From: a bacterium
GTDB lineage: Bacteria > Vulcanimicrobiota > Vulcanimicrobiia > Vulcanimicrobiales > Vulcanimicrobiaceae
Assembly (NCBI GenBank): GCA_028869385.1
Contig: JAGWSR010000023.1
Span: 1 to 64,000 of the forward strand
DNA: 64,000 bases
Direction of reading: 5' to 3'
In this document: positions 34,139 to 43,046 of the stretch, in pieces
Layout: every line of letters begins with the position of its first letter
Numbering within the stretch: position 1 is the stretch's first letter
The notes under the pieces: generated by a model
Told to the model about the DNA's origin: nothing
The model's database searches: none
Seen by the model: the letters and a program-made list of their open reading frames with translations, nothing else
Made by a program: the position numbers and the translations under genes

Positions 34139-35593
34139 ATGCCTCTCGACCTCCGCCTCGAGCCTGCCGACGCGCGGCCGCTCTACGTGCAACTCGCCGA
34201 TCAACTGGTCGAGGCGATCGAATCCGAGCTCCTCGCTCCCGGCGCGCGTCTTCCGGCGATGCGAGAACTCGCGCGCGAACTCTCGTGCGCGCTCGTGACC
34301 GTCTCGCAGGCCTACGAATTGCTCGCGGCGCGCGGTCGCGTGATCTCGCGCGTCGGCAAGGGCACCTTCGTCGCACCGCCGCCGGAGAGCACGACGCCCT
34401 TCGCGCGCCGTTGGGAGCCCGACGTCGCGCGGCTCGCGCGCGCCCAACGCCTCGAGGGCGTGATGGAGCAGCTCACGCGTGCCACGGCTCCCGGGGCGAT
34501 CTCGCTCGCGGCGGGCCATCCCGCGCCTGAGACGTTTCCGCTTCACGATTTCGGACGCGCGTTGCAGCGCACGCTGCTCGACGATCCGCCCGAAGCGATG
34601 CAGTACCGCTCCTCGACCGGTGACGGCGACCTCTGCGAGACGCTCGCGGGGTTCTTGCGCGGACGCGGCTGCGCGAGCGCCGAGGCGAGCGACGTGATCG
34701 TCTGCAGCGGCGCGCAGCAGGCGGTGGATCTGGTCGCGACGCTGCTGCTCGACGAACGCGACGTCGTGGCGAGCGAGAGTCCGGCATTCTCCGGCACGCT
34801 CGGCGTCTTCGACGCGCGCGGCATCACCTACGTCGAGGTGCGCAGCGACGCCGACGGCGTGCGCACCGACGATGTCGAACGCGTTTTCGCGGAGCACCGT
34901 CCGCGCCTGTTTTACGTCAATCCGATCGCGCAGAATCCAACGGGGGCCGTGCTGCCGCAGCGTCGAGCGAAGCAGATCGTGACGCTCGCGCGGCGCTACG
35001 ACGTGGTGATTCTCGAGGATCAGACCGGCTGGCAACTCACCTACGACGCCGCCGCTCCGCCGCCGCTTGCCGCGTTCGACACCGACGGCCGCGTGATCGT
35101 TATGGAGAGCCTTTCGAAATCGCTCTTTCCGGCGTTGCGCATCGGCTATCTGTACGCGAAGGGCTCGATCGCCGAGGCGCTCGAGGTGGCGAAAGTGCGC
35201 GCCGACGTCTTTACCTCGACGCTCACCCAGCGCGCGCTGTGGCGCTTGATGAACGCTCCCGCGTACGCGCGCCATTGGCGCAGCGCGCGCGGGCTGTATC
35301 GCGCGCGGCGCGACGCGTTCCTCGAGGCGCTGGCGGAGTTCGTGCCGTGGGCCGACGTGCGTCCGCCCGCAGCCGGCGTGAACGTCTGGATCGCGCTGCC
35401 GCCGCGCCTCTCCACGCAGGCGGCGTTCGACGCCTGCGCGCGCGAAGGCGTGCTCGTGATGCCCGCCGAGCCGTTCTATCCGACGCGCAGCGGGCCGCCC
35501 GCGATCCGGCTCTCGTTCGGGCATCTCGACGAAGCGACGGCGCGCGAAGGGGTGCGCCGCGTCGGCGCGGCCTTGAACGAGTTCGTGCACTAG
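34139..35593 (+). CDS. MocR-type regulator / PLP aminotransferase (GntR-aminotransferase fusion)
   Basis: A 484-aa protein. Residues 1-~75 are a GntR winged helix (PLYVQLADQLVEAIESELLA, LPAMRELARELSCALVTVSQAYELLAARG). The rest is a class I aminotransferase fold with the PLP Lys327 in ESLSKSLFPALRIGYL and YVNPIAQNPTGAVL. MocR proteins control vitamin B6, taurine, ectoine or amino acid genes; some fusions act as aminotransferases. No target gene is obvious from the neighbours, and the upstream gap is only 30 bases. Confidence 0.9.
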   Translation: MPLDLRLEPADARPLYVQLADQLVEAIESELLAPGARLPAMRELARELSCALVTVSQAYELLAARGRVISRVGKGTFVAPPPESTTPFARRWEPDVARLARAQRLEGVMEQLTRATAPGAISLAAGHPAPETFPLHDFGRALQRTLLDDPPEAMQYRSSTGDGDLCETLAGFLRGRGCASAEASDVIVCSGAQQAVDLVATLLLDERDVVASESPAFSGTLGVFDARGITYVEVRSDADGVRTDDVERVFAEHRPRLFYVNPIAQNPTGAVLPQRRAKQIVTLARRYDVVILEDQTGWQLTYDAAAPPPLAAFDTDGRVIVMESLSKSLFPALRIGYLYAKGSIAEALEVAKVRADVFTSTLTQRALWRLMNAPAYARHWRSARGLYRARRDAFLEALAEFVPWADVRPPAAGVNVWIALPPRLSTQAAFDACAREGVLVMPAEPFYPTRSGPPAIRLSFGHLDEATAREGVRRVGAALNEFVH

Positions 35594-35697
35594 CGGCCGG
35601 CGGGTTCGGCAGCCGAGCGCTCGGCATCCGGCGGCAGCGGATGCTCAGGTTTCGAAGAGGGCAGGTTCCCCGGGGATGGCGTCCGTAGCCTAGGGTC

Positions 35698-38013
35698 GTG
35701 AAGATTCGTGGACCCCTCGCGGCGGCTCTGGCCGCCGTTTTGCTGGCCGCCGCTCCGCGGCAGCCGCTGCTCGTGTACTCCGCCCCGGCCGGGGTGCGTC
35801 CCGCGGGCGCGAATGCGCTGCATCGCACCGATGCGGTGCTGCCCGATGGACGGATCGCCGCGCCGGTTGGTGTGGCGACCTTCGTCGGCACCAATCCGCT
35901 CGGCGTGGCGTTGAGCCCCGACGGGCGTTACGCCATCGTGAGCAACGACGAGCAGCTGACGAATCCGCCGAGCGCGGCGCCCTCGCCCGAACTCGCCGCG
36001 GGGTACTCGCTCGCGGTCGTGGACACGCGCACGATGCGCGTCGCGAGCGTCTATCATGCCGATGATGCGGCGTTCTTCGTCGGCGTCGCCGCGGTGCGCG
36101 ATCCGGCCAATCCCGCGCAGACGCTCGTGCTCGCCTCCGACGGCCCGAACGGACGCGTGCGCGTCTTCGACCTCGCCGATGACGGAACGCTGACGCCCGA
36201 GCCTGCCGTGCTCGCCGTCGGCGGCTTTCCCGCGACGATCGATATCGCGCCGAACGGGCGCATCGCGTACGTCGCGAACAATCTCGGCAATCGCGTGACC
36301 GCGATCGATCTTACGACGCGGCGCGTGCTCCATGCGACCGCGGTCGGCTACGCGCCCTTCGGCGTCGCGGTGAGTGCGGATCGCGCCTACGTCACCAACG
36401 GCGGACTCGCGACCTACGCCACGCTCGAACGTCCGCGCACCGCGCCGACCTTCGCGAACGCGAACGCGGATCCGGACAAGTCGTCGTCGCTCTCGGTCGT
36501 CACGCTCGATGCGAGCGGCGATATCCTTTCCGATCCGGCCGACGCAAGCATCGTACGCATGGATCCGGTGCCCGACGGTACGACGACCATCGGCGGGGCG
36601 CGCCCGGGCGCGCTCGTCGTGCGCCGCGACGGCGAGTACGCGTACGTGGCGCTCTCGAACGTGGATCGCATCGCGACCGTCGCGCTGCGGCCGACGCCGC
36701 GCGTGATCTCGGGTCTCGACATCCGCCTCTTCGTCGATGCGCCGTACGGCACGCAGCCGAGCTCGCTCGTGCTCTCCGCCGACGGTAAACGCCTCTATGT
36801 CGCACTCGCGGGACTCAATGCGGTCGCCGTGCTCGACTCGCACGATCCGGCCCAACTGCACCGCACGGCGCTGATTCCGACCGGCGCGTACCCGAGCGCG
36901 CTCGCGCTCTCGCCCGACGGACGCTATCTCTACGTGACGAGCGCGCACGGCGTGGACGGATGGGGCCTGCTGCAGCGCATCGACCTCAAAAAGACGTCGC
37001 TCGTGAAGGCCGCGCTCTCCGCGCTGCGTTACACGCGCGTCGCCGCCGCGGCCAAGCCCAACCACATCGTTCCGCCGCTGCGCTCGCACGATCGCAGCAG
37101 CGTCATCGATCGCGTCGTGTATATCTCGATGGGCGTCGGTACGTTCGACGCGTTCTTCGGACCGACGCCGCAGTTCGACGTGCCGAATCTGCAGTCGCTC
37201 GCGGCGCACTACGCGCTCGCCGAGAATCTGTATGCGAACGACGCGAACCTGGATGCGAACGCGCAAGTCGCCTTCGGCGGCGCGCCGACGCTCTATGCCA
37301 ATCAGACGCTGCACGTCAACGGCGGCCGCACCGGCCTCGACGCGCACGCGCAGGATCCCGAAGAGTACCCGCGTGCGGGATACATCTTCAATGCGCTCGC
37401 GCGTGCGAATCTGACCTATCGCGACTACGGCGCGCTCTTGAACCTCTCCGGCTACGACCCGCGCGCGAGCGCGCCGCTCGGCGGCGTTTACACGCGCGAC
37501 GTTCCCGCGCTCGCCGCGCTCGACGGGCACGTCGATCTCTCATACCCGGGCTGGAATCCGCAGGTGAGCGACGTCGCGCGCGCCGCGGAGTTCGTCTCGG
37601 ACATGGGCAAGCTTGTGGCGGCCGACGCGCAGCCGACCTTCACGTACGTGTGGCTGCCGTCGACCGGCACCCCGGAGAGCACGGCCGATGCCGACAAGGC
37701 GCTCGGCCAGATCGTCGGCTACCTCTCGCGGACGCCCCACTGGTCCTCGACCGCGATCTTCGTCGTGGGCGACGGGGTGAGCCCGAGCACGGTGGATCAC
37801 GTCAACCAGTCGCGCAGCTTCGCGCTGGTGGTCTCGCCGCTCGCCAAGCCCGGCTACCGGGGTAAGGCGCACCTCTCGGTCGCGAGCGTCGTGAAGACCG
37901 AGGAGGAGCTCCTGGGGCTCGATCCGCTCTCGCTCGGGGACCTGCTCGCCACCGATATGGCGGAGTTTTTCGGTGACGTCCCGTATCCGACACCGTACCA
38001 ATCTCTGCCATAG
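35698..38013 (+). CDS. Secreted YncE-like beta-propeller fused to a degenerate phosphoesterase-like domain
   Basis: A 771-aa secreted protein with signal peptide (1-20). Residues ~50-450 are a YVTN/YncE-type propeller with repeated SPDGRY blades. Residues ~470-771 align with the alkaline-phosphatase-superfamily domain of known bifunctional YncE/phosphoesterase proteins (YPGWNPQVSDVARAAEF, then WSSTAIFVVGDG and DHVNQSRSFALVVSPLAK). The expected catalytic and metal motifs are changed: VKENRTYDQ-type becomes SMGVGTFDA near residue 479, the NDHTAG-type loop becomes STGTPES, and DDxxxGxDHVDxHR becomes GDGVSPSTVDHVNQSR. It is likely a pseudoenzyme. Start GTG 35698. Confidence 0.82.
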   Translation: MKIRGPLAAALAAVLLAAAPRQPLLVYSAPAGVRPAGANALHRTDAVLPDGRIAAPVGVATFVGTNPLGVALSPDGRYAIVSNDEQLTNPPSAAPSPELAAGYSLAVVDTRTMRVASVYHADDAAFFVGVAAVRDPANPAQTLVLASDGPNGRVRVFDLADDGTLTPEPAVLAVGGFPATIDIAPNGRIAYVANNLGNRVTAIDLTTRRVLHATAVGYAPFGVAVSADRAYVTNGGLATYATLERPRTAPTFANANADPDKSSSLSVVTLDASGDILSDPADASIVRMDPVPDGTTTIGGARPGALVVRRDGEYAYVALSNVDRIATVALRPTPRVISGLDIRLFVDAPYGTQPSSLVLSADGKRLYVALAGLNAVAVLDSHDPAQLHRTALIPTGAYPSALALSPDGRYLYVTSAHGVDGWGLLQRIDLKKTSLVKAALSALRYTRVAAAAKPNHIVPPLRSHDRSSVIDRVVYISMGVGTFDAFFGPTPQFDVPNLQSLAAHYALAENLYANDANLDANAQVAFGGAPTLYANQTLHVNGGRTGLDAHAQDPEEYPRAGYIFNALARANLTYRDYGALLNLSGYDPRASAPLGGVYTRDVPALAALDGHVDLSYPGWNPQVSDVARAAEFVSDMGKLVAADAQPTFTYVWLPSTGTPESTADADKALGQIVGYLSRTPHWSSTAIFVVGDGVSPSTVDHVNQSRSFALVVSPLAKPGYRGKAHLSVASVVKTEEELLGLDPLSLGDLLATDMAEFFGDVPYPTPYQSLP

Positions 38014-38022
38014 CTAGGAATC

Positions 38023-38859
38023 ATGACGACCAAGGACGCGATCCATTTCGGCCCGCGCCTCGTGGGAACGCCCACGGGCAAACTGCGAGCCGCCGTACTG
38101 GTGAAGCCGACCGCGAGCATCGAGCAGGCGAACCCGCTCCCCGGTGAACCCGGCGCGGTCTTCGCGCGCACGCTCGAACAGCACGAGATCCTGCGCAAGA
38201 CGCTCGAGTACTTCGGCGTCGAGACGATCGTGCTCGAAGCGCGGGGCGAGGATCCCTACGAGTCCTCCGTGGCCGACGCGGCCGTTGCGTTCGAGGACGG
38301 CGTGACGATCATGCGTCCGAGCGCCATGTCGCGTCGTGCCGAAGCCGACCGTATGCAGAGCGAATTCGCGCGCCTCGACGTGCCGCTCGCGGGTCACATC
38401 GAAGCGCCCGGACTGCTCGACGGCGGCGACGTGCTGCTCGTCGGGGGCACGGCCTTCGTCGGCGTGAGCGCGCGGGGGAACGCGATCGGGCGCGCCGGTT
38501 TCGCCGCGGTCGCCAAAGCGCACGGCTATCGCGTGGTCGAGGTGCGTCTCGCTGCGGATGCGCCGTCGCTGCGTGCGGTCGCGAGCGCGGTCGCGAGCGA
38601 TACGCTCGTGCTCTCGTGCGACAAGGTGGAGCTCGATGCGTTCGCCGGCTTCAAGACGATCGTGCTCGAACGCGGTGAGGATATGGCGGCGGGCGTGCTC
38701 TGCCTCGGCGAGCACCACGTGATCGCCGACGTGCGCTACCGCACGTCGCTCGCGATCATGCGCAAGGCGGGCCTCGTGGTCGAGGGCATCGATCTCTACG
38801 ACTTCGAGAAGATCGGGCTCACGCCGTCGCTGCTCGCGCTCGCGCTCAAACGCGACTAA
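38023..38859 (+). CDS. DDAH/amidinotransferase-like protein lacking the catalytic triad
   Basis: A 278-aa protein of the guanidine-modifying superfamily, closest by eye to dimethylargininase (DDAH). The five-bladed fold is traceable: LEQHEILRKTLEYFGVET, EAPGLLDGGDVLLVGGTAFVGVSARGN (residues 127 on), DVRYRTSLAIMRKAG. Aligned with Pseudomonas DDAH, the catalytic Glu is Asp133, the His of HLK is Ser182 (SLRAV), and the Cys near the C-terminus is Leu270 (TPSLLAL). A hydrolase or transferase reaction is therefore unlikely, and a binding role is more plausible. It follows the pseudo-phosphoesterase by nine bases. Confidence 0.8.
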   Translation: MTTKDAIHFGPRLVGTPTGKLRAAVLVKPTASIEQANPLPGEPGAVFARTLEQHEILRKTLEYFGVETIVLEARGEDPYESSVADAAVAFEDGVTIMRPSAMSRRAEADRMQSEFARLDVPLAGHIEAPGLLDGGDVLLVGGTAFVGVSARGNAIGRAGFAAVAKAHGYRVVEVRLAADAPSLRAVASAVASDTLVLSCDKVELDAFAGFKTIVLERGEDMAAGVLCLGEHHVIADVRYRTSLAIMRKAGLVVEGIDLYDFEKIGLTPSLLALALKRD

Positions 38860-38860
38860 C

Positions 38861-39589
38861 TTGCGAATCGCGGTTCTCTCCGACGTCCACGGAAATCTCG
38901 CTGGATTAGATGCGTGTCTCGCCGACTTGCACGCGCAGGGCGGCGCCGACGCGATCGTCGCGGCGGGCGACCTCTGCGTCGACGGGCCGAAGCCGAAGAA
39001 GGTGCTGCAGCGCCTCGAAGAGGTCGGAGCGCAGGCCGTGCGCGGAAACACCGAGCGCTACTTGGTGGATCCCGGCGACGAGACGTTCGACGAGATCGAA
39101 GCCGCGCAGTTGGAATGGACGCGCCGCGAGGTCGGTGAGAAGTGGCTCGCGTGGATGCGCGATCTGCCCTTCGCCCTGCGCATCGGTGACGGCGACGAAC
39201 AACTCTTGGTGGTGCATGCGAATCCGACCAACGACGTCGAGCACCTCTGGCCCGATGCCGACGACGCGCTGCTCGAGCGCCTCATCGGCGCGGAGCGGGC
39301 AAGCGCGATCGCGTTCGGCCACCTGCACCTACCCTACGTTCGCGTCTGGCGCGGCAAGCTGCTCGTGAACGTCGCGTCGGCCGGGCTTCCGAAGGACGGC
39401 GACGCACGCGCTGCCTACGCGATCTTCAGCCAGCGCCCGGGTGGCTGGGAAGTCAAGCACCGGCGCGTCGAGTTCGACGTGAAGCGCGTTGCAACCCAAC
39501 TCACCGACTGTGGGATTCCGGGGAGCGACGAGCTGGTCGCCACCCTGCGTCGCCATCGCTACAAACGCCTCAAAGGATTCGTGCCGTAA
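38861..39589 (+). CDS. Metallophosphoesterase (YfcE/calcineurin-like)
   Basis: A 242-aa protein with the full metal motif set: LSDVHGNLAGL at the N-terminus, AAGDLCVDGP, RGNTERYL, a His in VVHANPT and the closing GHLHLPY. Relatives cleave phosphodiesters or phosphoproteins such as cAMP-like compounds or Ser/Thr phosphates; the substrate is unknown. The start is TTG 38861, one base after the previous stop, indicating coupling. Confidence 0.9.
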   Translation: MRIAVLSDVHGNLAGLDACLADLHAQGGADAIVAAGDLCVDGPKPKKVLQRLEEVGAQAVRGNTERYLVDPGDETFDEIEAAQLEWTRREVGEKWLAWMRDLPFALRIGDGDEQLLVVHANPTNDVEHLWPDADDALLERLIGAERASAIAFGHLHLPYVRVWRGKLLVNVASAGLPKDGDARAAYAIFSQRPGGWEVKHRRVEFDVKRVATQLTDCGIPGSDELVATLRRHRYKRLKGFVP

Positions 39590-39594
39590 CCTCC

Positions 39595-40314
39595 GTGACT
39601 CCCGCGATCGAAATCCAACATCTCGTCAAGCGTTACGACGATTTCACCGCCGTCAACGACGTCTCGCTGCGCGTCGAAGCGGGCGAGTTCTTCGGCTTTC
39701 TCGGCCCGAACGGCGCCGGCAAAACGACGACGATCAATGCGATCGTCGGCCTCGCGCGCGCGGACAGCGGAACCATCCGCGTTTTTGGACACGACAATCA
39801 CGAGCAGTGGCGCGAAGCGCGGCGTACGATCGGACTCGCACCGCAGGAGTACAACTTCGACCGCTACCTCTCGATTCGCGACGTGCTGATCTTTCAGGCG
39901 GGCTACTTCGGGCTGCGCGGTCCGCAGGTGAAGGCGCGCGCCGACATGCTGCTCGAACGGTTCGGCCTTGCCTCGAAGGCGAAGCAAGAGTTCACGCGGC
40001 TCTCCGGCGGCATGAAGCGCCGCTTGACGCTCGCGCGCGCGCTCATCCACGAGCCCAAGCTCATCATCCTCGACGAGCCGACCGCCGGCGTGGACGTCGA
40101 GCTGCGTTTGGAACTCTGGGATCTCTTACGCGAACTCAACGGCGACGGCCTCACGATCTTCCTCACCACGCACTATCTGGAAGAGGCCGAGGCGCTCTGC
40201 AAGACGATTGCGATCATCCGCGAGGGCCGCATCGTAACGCAAGAGTCCACCCGCGATCTGATCGCGCATGGCGCGAGCCTGCAAGACGTCTTCCTGGAGC
40301 TGACCCGCTCGTGA
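39595..40314 (+). CDS. ABC exporter ATP-binding protein (ABC-2 type)
   Basis: A 239-aa ATPase. Walker A GPNGAGKTTT, signature LSGGMKRRL, Walker B LIILDEPTAGVD and a switch His in LTTHYLEEAEAL are all present. The sequence resembles the YadG/NodI/CcmA group of ABC-2 exporters. Start GTG 39595, five bases after the phosphoesterase stop. It is coupled by a GTGA overlap with its permease. Confidence 0.93.
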   Translation: MTPAIEIQHLVKRYDDFTAVNDVSLRVEAGEFFGFLGPNGAGKTTTINAIVGLARADSGTIRVFGHDNHEQWREARRTIGLAPQEYNFDRYLSIRDVLIFQAGYFGLRGPQVKARADMLLERFGLASKAKQEFTRLSGGMKRRLTLARALIHEPKLIILDEPTAGVDVELRLELWDLLRELNGDGLTIFLTTHYLEEAEALCKTIAIIREGRIVTQESTRDLIAHGASLQDVFLELTRS

Positions 40315-41090
40315 CCGCCGTAGAGACATTCAATCGCATCGGGCTCTTCACGCTCGTGCGACGCGAAATGATTCGCACGATGAAGGTGATCAATCAGGTC
40401 ATCTGGCCGCCGATCATCTCGACGCTGCTTTACGTCTTCGTCTTCGGGCTCGCGCTCGGTAACCGTATCTCGAGCGTGCAGGGCGTGAGCTATGCGCAGT
40501 TCCTGATCCCCGGCCTCATCATGCTCCAGGTGATAGACTCGTCGTACGGCGAGTGCTCGAGTTCGATCTTCCAGGGGCGCTTCATGAACTCGATCCAAGA
40601 GATGCTGATCGCGCCGATGTCCGCTTTCGAAATGGCGAGCGGCTACGTGCTCGGCAGTTTGGTGCGCGCGCTCTTGATCGCGGCGCTCATCACGATCATG
40701 GGTGCGATCCTCGTCCACACCTGGCCGGTGCACTGGCTACTCTATGTGAGCGTGCTCGCGCTGGTCTCGATCCTGTTCTCGTCGCTCGGGCTCATCTTCG
40801 GCCTGATGGCCGAGAAATTCGACCACCTCGCCGCGCTCACGACCTTCGTGATCACGCCGCTCACGTTCGTCGGCGGCGTCTTCACGTCGGCGCAGATGCT
40901 TCCGTCCGCGCTGCGGAACCTCGAACTCTTCAACCCGATCTTCTATACGATCGACGCGTTCCGATTCAGCTTCACCGGCGTGAGCTATCTGCCGCTCGGC
41001 TTCTCGGTTGCGATGATCGCGGTGCTGGCGCTGGCCGCCTTCTCGATCGCGCTGCGCATGATGGCGGTCGGGTACAAACTGCGCACGTAA
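40311..41090 (+). CDS. ABC-2 type transporter permease (YadH/NodJ-like)
   Basis: A 259-aa permease with six hydrophobic segments, including FLIPGLIMLQVIDSSYGECSSSIFQGR and ITPLTFVGGVFTSAQMLP followed by NPIFYTIDAFRFSFTG, both typical of the YadH/NodJ/DrrB family. With the ATPase it forms an exporter for drugs, lipids or polysaccharides; the substrate is not predictable. Start GTG 40311 overlaps the ATPase stop. Confidence 0.92.
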   Translation: MTAVETFNRIGLFTLVRREMIRTMKVINQVIWPPIISTLLYVFVFGLALGNRISSVQGVSYAQFLIPGLIMLQVIDSSYGECSSSIFQGRFMNSIQEMLIAPMSAFEMASGYVLGSLVRALLIAALITIMGAILVHTWPVHWLLYVSVLALVSILFSSLGLIFGLMAEKFDHLAALTTFVITPLTFVGGVFTSAQMLPSALRNLELFNPIFYTIDAFRFSFTGVSYLPLGFSVAMIAVLALAAFSIALRMMAVGYKLRT

Positions 41091-41102
41091 GGAATGCCTT
41101 CC

Positions 41103-41447
41103 ATGCTGCCGATCTTCGCGCTCGCCGCGCTCGTCATCTCACCCTGGAACGGACACGACCTGCCCACCGCGACGCAGGCCGCGGCGAAGTACCGTCTCGA
41201 GATCGCCGGCAAGCCGGGCTCGACCGTGCAACTCACCGCCACCGGCGTGGCGAACGGGTGGATCGCCGCGTTCTGCAACGATCGCGTCTGCTCGCCGACG
41301 CACGTGAGCGAGACGATCCCGGTCTCGGGACGCGCGGTCGTGCAGTTCGAATTGATTCGCGAGACCGACGACGCACCGCATCAGAGCGGCGCGACGATTC
41401 GCAGCAGCGACGGCGGCCGCGTTACGGTTCCGCGCGCGACGCGCTGA
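41103..41447 (+). CDS. Small secreted protein of unknown function
   Basis: A 114-aa protein with a short signal peptide (LPIFALAALVISPWNG) and a beta-rich body with two Cys (AAFCNDRVCSPTH) spaced to form a disulfide. No family recognised. ATG 41103 has AAGGA nine bases upstream, while ATG 41094 sits directly on that site. Its last 26 bases overlap the convergent methyltransferase gene. It follows the ABC permease by 12 bases and may share its transcript. Confidence 0.7.
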   Translation: MLPIFALAALVISPWNGHDLPTATQAAAKYRLEIAGKPGSTVQLTATGVANGWIAAFCNDRVCSPTHVSETIPVSGRAVVQFELIRETDDAPHQSGATIRSSDGGRVTVPRATR

Positions 41448-42159
41448 CGCGTCGTCGTTCGCGCAGCGCGACGATCGTCTGCGCGACGAAGCCGGCGATC
41501 CAAGCCCAGAAGATCGGCATCCCGCCCAACTGCGGTTCGACCGCGACGATGACGGTGCCGAGCGCCAGTGCGGTGGTGAGCAGCTCCGATCGAAATCCAA
41601 ACGCGAACGAGGGATCACCGCGCCGACTCCCTTCGACGCGCGCCGGAACGAGGCGTGGGAGCAACGCCGGAACGGCGCGGCGATAGGCGTCGAAGGTTGC
41701 GCCGAATTGGGCGCGCATGCCGCGCGCTTCGTGATCGGCGAGCATGATGCAGAACGCGATCGAGCCGAGCACGACGATTCCGAAGCCGCAGGGCGTGGCG
41801 AGCGCGCCGATGCCGAGCGCGAGAAAGATGTTGCCGAGGTAGAGCGGGTTGCGCACGTAGCGAAAGGGACCGTCCACGTAGAGGACGTCGTCGAGCGCGT
41901 CGGGATTCCAAACGACGGCGGGCGTGAGATACGACGAGCCCCAGACGCGCAAGAGCACGCAGATGACCGATGCGCTCGCCGCGAGCGCGAGCCACACGCG
42001 CGGCGACGCGCCGGTGGTTTGCGCGAGCCAAGCGAACGTGGATTGCGGCGCGGCGCCGCCGCGGGTCCAGAGCCAGGTACCGAGCGAGAACGCGAGCGCG
42101 TAGAGGACGAGAAAGACCGTGCCGCGCCCGCGGTACCACCACGGCGAGCGCTCAGGCAT
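41422..42159 (-). CDS. Isoprenylcysteine/phospholipid methyltransferase-like membrane protein
   Basis: A 245-aa integral membrane protein of the ICMT/PEMT superfamily, which methylates small lipids or thiols with S-adenosylmethionine. The key motif is GPFRYVRNPLYLGNIFLALG, followed by the Glu-containing DHEARGMRAQFG and FDAYRRAVPALLPR. Start ATG 42159 overlaps the stop of the upstream metallo-hydrolase (8 bases), so the two are co-translated. A C-terminal extension adds two further hydrophobic segments. Its substrate is unknown. Confidence 0.82.
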   Translation of the reverse strand: MPERSPWWYRGRGTVFLVLYALAFSLGTWLWTRGGAAPQSTFAWLAQTTGASPRVWLALAASASVICVLLRVWGSSYLTPAVVWNPDALDDVLYVDGPFRYVRNPLYLGNIFLALGIGALATPCGFGIVVLGSIAFCIMLADHEARGMRAQFGATFDAYRRAVPALLPRLVPARVEGSRRGDPSFAFGFRSELLTTALALGTVIVAVEPQLGGMPIFWAWIAGFVAQTIVALRERRRVSASRAEP

Positions 42160-43003
42160 GATCGTCAAAGAATGGGTTGTGCGCGCGCTCCTGAGCGACC
42201 GTCGAGGGCGGCCCGTGCCCGGGCATCAGGATCGTCTCGTCGGGCAGGGTGAAGATTTTCGCGCGAATGCTATTGAGGATGTCGTCGTACGTGCTCACGT
42301 CGCCGTACGCGCCGCCGACGCTGCCGGCAAAGAGCGTATCGCCGGTGAAGAGCGTGGATTTGAACAGATACGACGACGATCCGTCGGTGTGCCCCGGCGT
42401 GTGCAGCATGCGGATGCGGACGTCGTCGCCGAAGGGGAGTTCCTCGCCGTCGCGTACGCGCAGCGCCGACGGCGCGAGATTGCCGATCGCGTGCGCGTCG
42501 AGTTCGTGCATCACGATCTTCGCGTCGGGAAACGCCGCCGCGACCTCCGTCGTCGCATCGCAATGGTCGGCGTGCTTATGCGTGATGAGAATGTACTCGA
42601 GTCCGTAGGCGCCCTCGTGCAGCATGCGCACGAGGTGCTCCGGAACACCGGCCGGATCGACGAGCGCGGCGCGCTTGCCGCCCTCGAGGAAGAAGACGTA
42701 GCCGTTGCTCGGATGGGGATCGTGCGGATGGTGGCGCACGTCCTCGGCATGCGGGATCGTGGGATACCACGCATCGCTCGCGCGATCGGCGAGGCGCTCG
42801 GGATCCAGGCGCAGCACGCGCGCGAGCGCGCGCGCTTCGTCGCGCGTGGCGACGCCGTCGTCGCCGCACCAGCGCGCAATCGCGTGCGCGGCGATGCCGG
42901 TCTGCGCGGCGAGCATCTGCGCATCGCTCCCGACGCCGCGCATTGCCTTACGCAACACGTCGCCGAACGTATCCTCGAGCGGAAGTCGCGGCCAGTCGCT
43001 CAT
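42152..43003 (-). CDS. Metallo-beta-lactamase-fold hydrolase with N-terminal HTH-like domain
   Basis: A 283-aa protein. Residues ~12-75 look like an XRE/lambda-type helix-turn-helix (VLRKAMRGVGSDAQMLAAQTGI, IARWCGDD, ARALARVLRLDPERL). The rest is a glyoxalase II-like metallo-beta-lactamase domain: ITHKHADHCDA near residue 140, HTPGHTDGSSSY, FTGDTLFAG and LMPGHGPPST. Zinc ligands are complete. The domain could hydrolyse a thioester or lactone. DNA binding by the HTH part is inferred. The start codon lies at 43003, close to the divergent gene. Confidence 0.87.
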   Translation of the reverse strand: MSDWPRLPLEDTFGDVLRKAMRGVGSDAQMLAAQTGIAAHAIARWCGDDGVATRDEARALARVLRLDPERLADRASDAWYPTIPHAEDVRHHPHDPHPSNGYVFFLEGGKRAALVDPAGVPEHLVRMLHEGAYGLEYILITHKHADHCDATTEVAAAFPDAKIVMHELDAHAIGNLAPSALRVRDGEELPFGDDVRIRMLHTPGHTDGSSSYLFKSTLFTGDTLFAGSVGGAYGDVSTYDDILNSIRAKIFTLPDETILMPGHGPPSTVAQERAHNPFFDDHA

Positions 43004-43046
43004 GGCGCACAGGTTCGACGCGCACCCCGGCGTAACTGCCGCATGG

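Noticed and set aside
35590-37530. 646-codon open frame antisense to the YncE-like gene
   Set aside because: Arg/Glu/Val-rich shadow of a strongly biased coding sequence.
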